A stretch of DNA of 56,130 nt from Candidatus Hydrogenedentota bacterium. GTDB lineage: Bacteria; Hydrogenedentota; Hydrogenedentia; Hydrogenedentales; SLHB01. Where the stretch lies: contig JABWCD010000032.1 of assembly GCA_013359265.1 (NCBI GenBank), positions 1-56,130 on the forward strand, read 5' to 3'. The notes under the pieces were generated by a model. It saw nothing but the letters and a program-made list of their open reading frames with translations. It was not told the origin of the DNA and searched no databases. Positions 51,999 through 56,130 of this stretch are shown here, piece by piece. Position 1 is the first letter of the stretch. The number at the start of each line of letters is the position of its first letter. A program made the position numbers and the translations under genes.

Positions 51999-53111
51999 TT
52001 AGTTGCGCCCCTTTCGCTGCAGGTTCCACTTCAGATAACTCGCAATAAACATATCGAGATCGCCGTCCAGTACGCGGTCTACGTTGCCCGTCTCGGTCTC
52101 GGTGCGATGGTCCTTAATCAACTGGTACGGATGCAGCACGTAGCTGCGAATCTGGCTGCCCCACGCCACATCCTGCTGGCCTTCGCGCAACGCAAGCCGC
52201 TCCGCTTCCTTCTTCTGCATCTCGATGTCGTACAACTTCGCTTTCAACATTTGCATGGCTGTCGCGCGGTTGCGGCTCTGCGACCGCTCGATCTGGCACG
52301 CAACCACGATTCCCGTGGGCGTGTGCGTGAGCCGTACCGCGGAACTCGTCTTGTTCACCTTCTGTCCGCCCGGCCCGCTCGATCGAAACACCTGCATGAC
52401 AATGTCGTCTTCCTTGACCTCGATGTCGACATCGTCATCCACTTTCGGCACGACTTCTATCGCCGCGAACGACGTGTGCCGGCGCTTGTTTGCGTCAAAC
52501 GGGGATATGCGCACCAGCCGGTGCACACCCGCCTCGGACTTCAGGTTGCCGTACGCAAAGGGGCCGTCGACAAAAATCGTCGCGCTCTTCAGCCCCGCTT
52601 CGTCGCCCTCCTGATAGTCGACTACTTCCACCGAGAACTCGTGGCGTTCGCAACAGCGCGTAATCATGCGATACAGCATCTCCGCCCAATCGCACGATTC
52701 GGTCCCGCCGGCCCCGGGGTGGATATTCACGATGGCGCTCTTGGAATCGCGCGGATCGGTGAAGAGACTCGTGATTTCGAGCCGCTCCAGTTTCTCCCCC
52801 AAGGTTTTCGCGAGCTCGCCCAATTCTTTCGCCATCGATTCGTCCGCCTCGCCCTGCGCGAGTTCGACGAGGACCGCTCCGTCCTCGATCTCCCGCTGCA
52901 ATTCGTCCGGCGCGGCGATGAAACCCTTCAACACTTTCAGGCGTTGCATGATTTTCTGCGCGGCCTCGGGATCGTCCCAGAAGTTGGGCGCGGTCATCTC
53001 GCGTTCGATCGCGGCGATATCGGCTTTCGTCGCGTCGACATTGAGGCACTTACGCAACTCGGCAAGCCGGTCCGCAAATCCATTGAGTAAAATAGTCTCT
53101 TCTTCGTACAT
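51999..53111 (-). CDS. prfB: Peptide chain release factor 2
   Basis: The 370-residue release factor has the GGQ motif in SSGPGGQKVNKTSSAVRLTH and the SPF tripeptide of RF2 in RLVRISPFDANKRR, which reads UGA and UAA. It lies between cdsA and lysS on the minus strand. Unlike many bacterial prfB genes, the reading frame is continuous through the region (about codons 15-30) where a programmed +1 frameshift at a TGA is usual, so that autoregulation is absent. Confidence 0.96.
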   Translation of the reverse strand: MYEEETILLNGFADRLAELRKCLNVDATKADIAAIEREMTAPNFWDDPEAAQKIMQRLKVLKGFIAAPDELQREIEDGAVLVELAQGEADESMAKELGELAKTLGEKLERLEITSLFTDPRDSKSAIVNIHPGAGGTESCDWAEMLYRMITRCCERHEFSVEVVDYQEGDEAGLKSATIFVDGPFAYGNLKSEAGVHRLVRISPFDANKRRHTSFAAIEVVPKVDDDVDIEVKEDDIVMQVFRSSGPGGQKVNKTSSAVRLTHTPTGIVVACQIERSQSRNRATAMQMLKAKLYDIEMQKKEAERLALREGQQDVAWGSQIRSYVLHPYQLIKDHRTETETGNVDRVLDGDLDMFIASYLKWNLQRKGRN

Positions 53112-53177
53112 TGATCCGCTCTATGTGTTGGGGACTGTCACCGATTCAGTGGCCGTCCCCACAATCGTATTCGTTCC

Positions 53178-54020
53178 CTAATCCGAAAACAGCGCAATAT
53201 AGTAAAGAAACGGCGACGCGAACAGGAAGCCGTCGCACCGATCGAGCACACCGCCGTGCCCCGGGAAAAAGTTCCCGGAATCCTTCAGTCCCGCATCGCG
53301 CTTCAACACGGACTCCGCAAGATCGCCGATTTGCGACGCGATCGACAGTACAACGCCCGCGTACAAGTACCGCCACACGTCCCACGCGGGAAAGTGCAGC
53401 ACAGGATAATTCCGCGACACCCAGTACAGCGCGAGTGCGCCGAGTATCGACGCCGCAAACCCGCCAAACGCGCCTTCCCACGTCTTACCCGGGCTTGCCT
53501 TCGGCGCGAGCTTGTGCCGCCCGACGGCGCGGCCGACAAAGTATGCGCCGGAATCCGTCAGCGCGACCGTCGCGAACAGCAGCGTTACCAGCGCGGGCCC
53601 GCTCCGATCGAGACCGTGCAGCATGATCATGTGCGCGCCAAACCACCCTACGTACACGACTCCGAAAATCGTGCCGGCGAGGCCCGCGACCGCGTACTGT
53701 CCACGCACCACGTGTAGCGCCGCGACGAGCAGGCAGCCGCCGTAGAGCAGGAAGTTCGTGACCGTGGTATTTCCAAAGTGTCCGCTGACCGCAACGACCG
53801 TACCGGCGATCATGCCGCCGATCGTTTCCGGCGAAATCTGCCGTGCGCGCGCAATGGCAAACAGTTCGTAAAGCCCTACAAATACGAGCACGCTGACAAG
53901 GCCGGTGAACAACGGCCTCATTCCCGGCGTCCAAATCGCAAAAAGAAAAATCGCCAGCGCCGTAACGCCGGTTACAAGGCGCAACAGCACGCCACCGAAC
54001 ACTGCGTCACGCTGCGTCAT
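53178..54020 (-). CDS. cdsA: Phosphatidate cytidylyltransferase CdsA
   Basis: The 280-residue multi-spanning membrane protein makes CDP-diacylglycerol from phosphatidate and CTP. The family signature KRDAGLKDSGNFFPGHGGVL with the following Asp-Arg near the C-terminus is intact. The ATG overlaps the uppS stop by 3 bp (ATGA). It is part of the conserved pyrH-frr-uppS-cdsA order. Confidence 0.95.
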   Translation of the reverse strand: MTQRDAVFGGVLLRLVTGVTALAIFLFAIWTPGMRPLFTGLVSVLVFVGLYELFAIARARQISPETIGGMIAGTVVAVSGHFGNTTVTNFLLYGGCLLVAALHVVRGQYAVAGLAGTIFGVVYVGWFGAHMIMLHGLDRSGPALVTLLFATVALTDSGAYFVGRAVGRHKLAPKASPGKTWEGAFGGFAASILGALALYWVSRNYPVLHFPAWDVWRYLYAGVVLSIASQIGDLAESVLKRDAGLKDSGNFFPGHGGVLDRCDGFLFASPFLYYIALFSD

Positions 54021-54757
54021 TTCTTTGCGCGCCCGCCAAAACGCCGCTGCCGCGCCTGGTATTCGGCAATCGCCTCGTACAAATGCGGCTTGCGAAAGTC
54101 TGGCCACAACGTCGGCATCGCCACGATTTCCGCGTACGACAGTTGCCATAACATGAAATTGCTCAATCGCAATTCCCCGCTGGTCCGGATTAACAGATCC
54201 GGATCGGGAAACTGCGGCGTGTACAGATACTGGGCCACACGCGATTCGTCCACGTCCTCCGGTTTGATGCGGCCCGCCATCGCGTCACGCGCGATCCGCT
54301 TTGCCGCGTCCGCAATCTCCGCGCGCCCGCCGTAATTGATCGCAACATTCACGGTCATCGCCGTGTTATCTCGCGTCACGTCAATGCAGTGCTGCAAATC
54401 GCGGACCGCCCTTGCCGGCAGCCCTTCCATCCGGCCCATGATCGAGATGCGAATATTTTCCTTGTGTATCGCATCAAGTTCGATCGCGATGTACTTACTC
54501 AACAGCCGGAACAGCGCATCCACTTCCAGTTTCGAGCGCCGCCAGTTCTCCGTCGAGAACGCGTACAACGACAACACCTCGATGCGCTCCAGCTCGCGGC
54601 ATGCCTCAATAATCGCGCGCACGCTCTTCGCGCCCGCTTCGTGCCCCGCCGCGCGCGACACGCCCTCGCGCTCCGCCCAGCGCCCGTTCCCGTCCATGAT
54701 GACGGCAATGTGCCGAGGCAGTCGATCGCGATCGATTGGTGGCAGTGCGTGACTCAT
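54017..54757 (-). CDS. uppS: Undecaprenyl diphosphate synthase UppS
   Basis: The 246-residue cis-prenyltransferase makes the C55 carrier for peptidoglycan and other envelope polymers. The opening AVIMDGNGRWAEREG holds the catalytic Asp; SLYAFSTENWRR and the C-terminal PDPDLLIRTSGELRLSNFML are family motifs. The ATG at 54757 is chosen; the open frame extends 45 nt further without a ribosome site. Confidence 0.96.
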   Translation of the reverse strand: MSHALPPIDRDRLPRHIAVIMDGNGRWAEREGVSRAAGHEAGAKSVRAIIEACRELERIEVLSLYAFSTENWRRSKLEVDALFRLLSKYIAIELDAIHKENIRISIMGRMEGLPARAVRDLQHCIDVTRDNTAMTVNVAINYGGRAEIADAAKRIARDAMAGRIKPEDVDESRVAQYLYTPQFPDPDLLIRTSGELRLSNFMLWQLSYAEIVAMPTLWPDFRKPHLYEAIAEYQARQRRFGGRAKK

Positions 54758-54802
54758 TATCCGGTGTGAACTCGCCCGCGTCCTCTGCGCCGCAATGTAC
54801 AT

Positions 54803-54900
54803 TCCCTTAAATCTCCCTTCAAAGAGAGACTTCCAGATTTCCGATAGCTCGTCGTGTGCGGTGTCTTAAGTCCCCCTTTGAAGGGGGATTTAGGGGGATG
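54803..54900. repeat. Inverted pair of CCCTTCAAAG-type words
   Basis: The left word (CCCTTAAATCTCCCTTCAAAG...GACTT) and the right word (AAGTCCCCCTTTGAAGGGGG...ATTTAGGGGG) are diverged inverted copies about 40 bp apart, so the stretch can fold. The right word is itself palindromic. It lies in the leader of uppS. Confidence 0.55.
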
Positions 54901-54929
54901 TAGTCCTTTATGCATGCAAATAAGACCTG

Positions 54930-54976
54930 CAATAAAGAGAAACCGCGGACCAGCGCATCGGGCGCCAATCCGCGGT
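54930..54976 (-). terminator. Terminator after frr
   Basis: On the minus strand ACCGCGGA and TCCGCGGT form a perfect 8-bp stem, followed by TTCTCTTTATT. It lies about 54 nt after the frr stop and may separate frr from uppS. Confidence 0.65.
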
Positions 54977-55029
54977 GCCGAAATACCCTCGACAGCACCC
55001 GCGCGCCGGACGCCGGCGCCGGGCCGTCG

Positions 55030-55590
55030 TCACACTTCCATGATCTCGTCTTCTTTCTTCTTCAAGCTCGCGTCGATCTTCGCAATGAAATCGTCCGTAC
55101 TTTTCTGAATGTCGTTTGTCAGCTTGTGCGCATCGTCCTCGGGAATCTTCCCGTCTTTTTGTTCATGCTTGATCTCGTCCACCACATGACGCCGGATATT
55201 GCGGATCGATATGCGCTGCTCTTCCGCCAGCTTGTGCACGTGCTTCACCAACTCTTTGCGCCGCTGTTCGGTCAACGCGGGGATCGGGATACGGATCGTC
55301 TTACCATCGTTGGACGGATTCAGTTCGAGCGTCGACGTCTTAATCGCCTTTTCGATCGCCCCCATCTGCGACTTGTCCCACGGCGTGATCGTCAGCAGCC
55401 GCGCTTCCGGCGCGGCGACCGTGCCCAGTTGGTTGACCTTCATCTTCTGGCCGTACACCTCGACTTCGAGCGCGTCCAGCATGCCGGTTGATGCGCGCCC
55501 GGTCCGAATGTGGACCAACTCGTGGTCCAGCGCCTCGACGGCCTTCGCCATCTTGGCGCGCGCATCCTTTACCAGGGGGTGTTGCTCCAT
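55030..55590 (-). CDS. frr: Ribosome recycling factor
   Basis: The 186-residue protein matches RRF end to end, with HIRTGRASTGMLDALEVEVYG near the N-terminus and the C-terminal helix of the three-helix bundle (NDIQKSTDDFIAKIDASLKK). It splits post-termination ribosomes with EF-G. It lies 4 bp downstream of pyrH, as in most bacteria. Confidence 0.97.
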   Translation of the reverse strand: MEQHPLVKDARAKMAKAVEALDHELVHIRTGRASTGMLDALEVEVYGQKMKVNQLGTVAAPEARLLTITPWDKSQMGAIEKAIKTSTLELNPSNDGKTIRIPIPALTEQRRKELVKHVHKLAEEQRISIRNIRRHVVDEIKHEQKDGKIPEDDAHKLTNDIQKSTDDFIAKIDASLKKKEDEIMEV

Positions 55591-55594
55591 GACG

Positions 55595-56130
<536 letters not shown>

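Overview
The window reads as a chromosomal segment of an uncultured, GC-rich, diderm (Gram-negative type) bacterium. The envelope genes support this: a LolC/E-LolD lipoprotein exporter, an LpxL/HtrB-like acyltransferase, a PilT ATPase, TatABC parts and a sigma-54 activator. The secreted enzymes (GH9 cellulase, FGE-like protein, CE15-like esterase, CehA/McbA-type PHP protein, Sel1-repeat protein) and the many dispersed intergenic repeats recall Planctomycetes-Hydrogenedentota-like lineages. That placement is inference; no rRNA or tRNA gene was seen to test it.

Layout. 0.2-3.7 kb: GH9 and FGE-like genes, minus strand. 4.1-7.7 kb: an ECF sigma factor, its zinc-finger anti-sigma factor and a large DUF4097-type surface protein in one minus-strand run. 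8.1-11.9 kb: pilT, murB and a glycosyltransferase with a repeat-derived insertion. 12-17 kb: accessory DNA with one intact PIN-domain toxin module, one decayed PIN gene, a DUF2442-like gene and a ThDP enzyme. 17-18.4 kb: a sigma-54 response regulator. 18.7-21.9 kb: a candidate His-rich leader, hisI, a four-helix-bundle gene bracketed by inverted 7-mer arrays, trpE and trpG. 22-24.4 kb: a tail-anchored protein, an HU protein, tatC and tatA/B. 24.5-31.7 kb: a glycosidase-like protein, an isochorismatase-family hydrolase, an orphan recombinase-domain gene with its own promoter and terminator, a GntR regulator divergent from a PHP protein, a sugar-nucleotide epimerase and a toxin-antitoxin pair whose toxin carries an internal stop. 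31.9-40.3 kb: mfd, a Sel1 protein, a CE15-like esterase, and a second ECF sigma/anti-sigma/Spy-like operon. 40.5-48.2 kb: a second four-helix-bundle gene, an acyltransferase, a beta-CASP nuclease, two membrane proteins and a NarL-type two-component pair. 48.4-56.1 kb: a minus-strand housekeeping run, pyrH-frr-uppS-cdsA-prfB-lysS-lolC/E-lolD; pyrH is cut by the window edge.

The most unusual content is not a large gene cluster but several repeat systems. These are the four-helix-bundle cassette with inverted 7-mer arrays between hisI and trpE; a hexamer-rich palindromic element at three places, once inside an open reading frame; a 162-bp element with terminal inverted repeats; and low-complexity DNA carried in frame within a glycosyltransferase. 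Two toxin genes with premature stops sit next to intact small partner genes. All start choices, promoters and families were read by eye; no database search or folding calculation was run.
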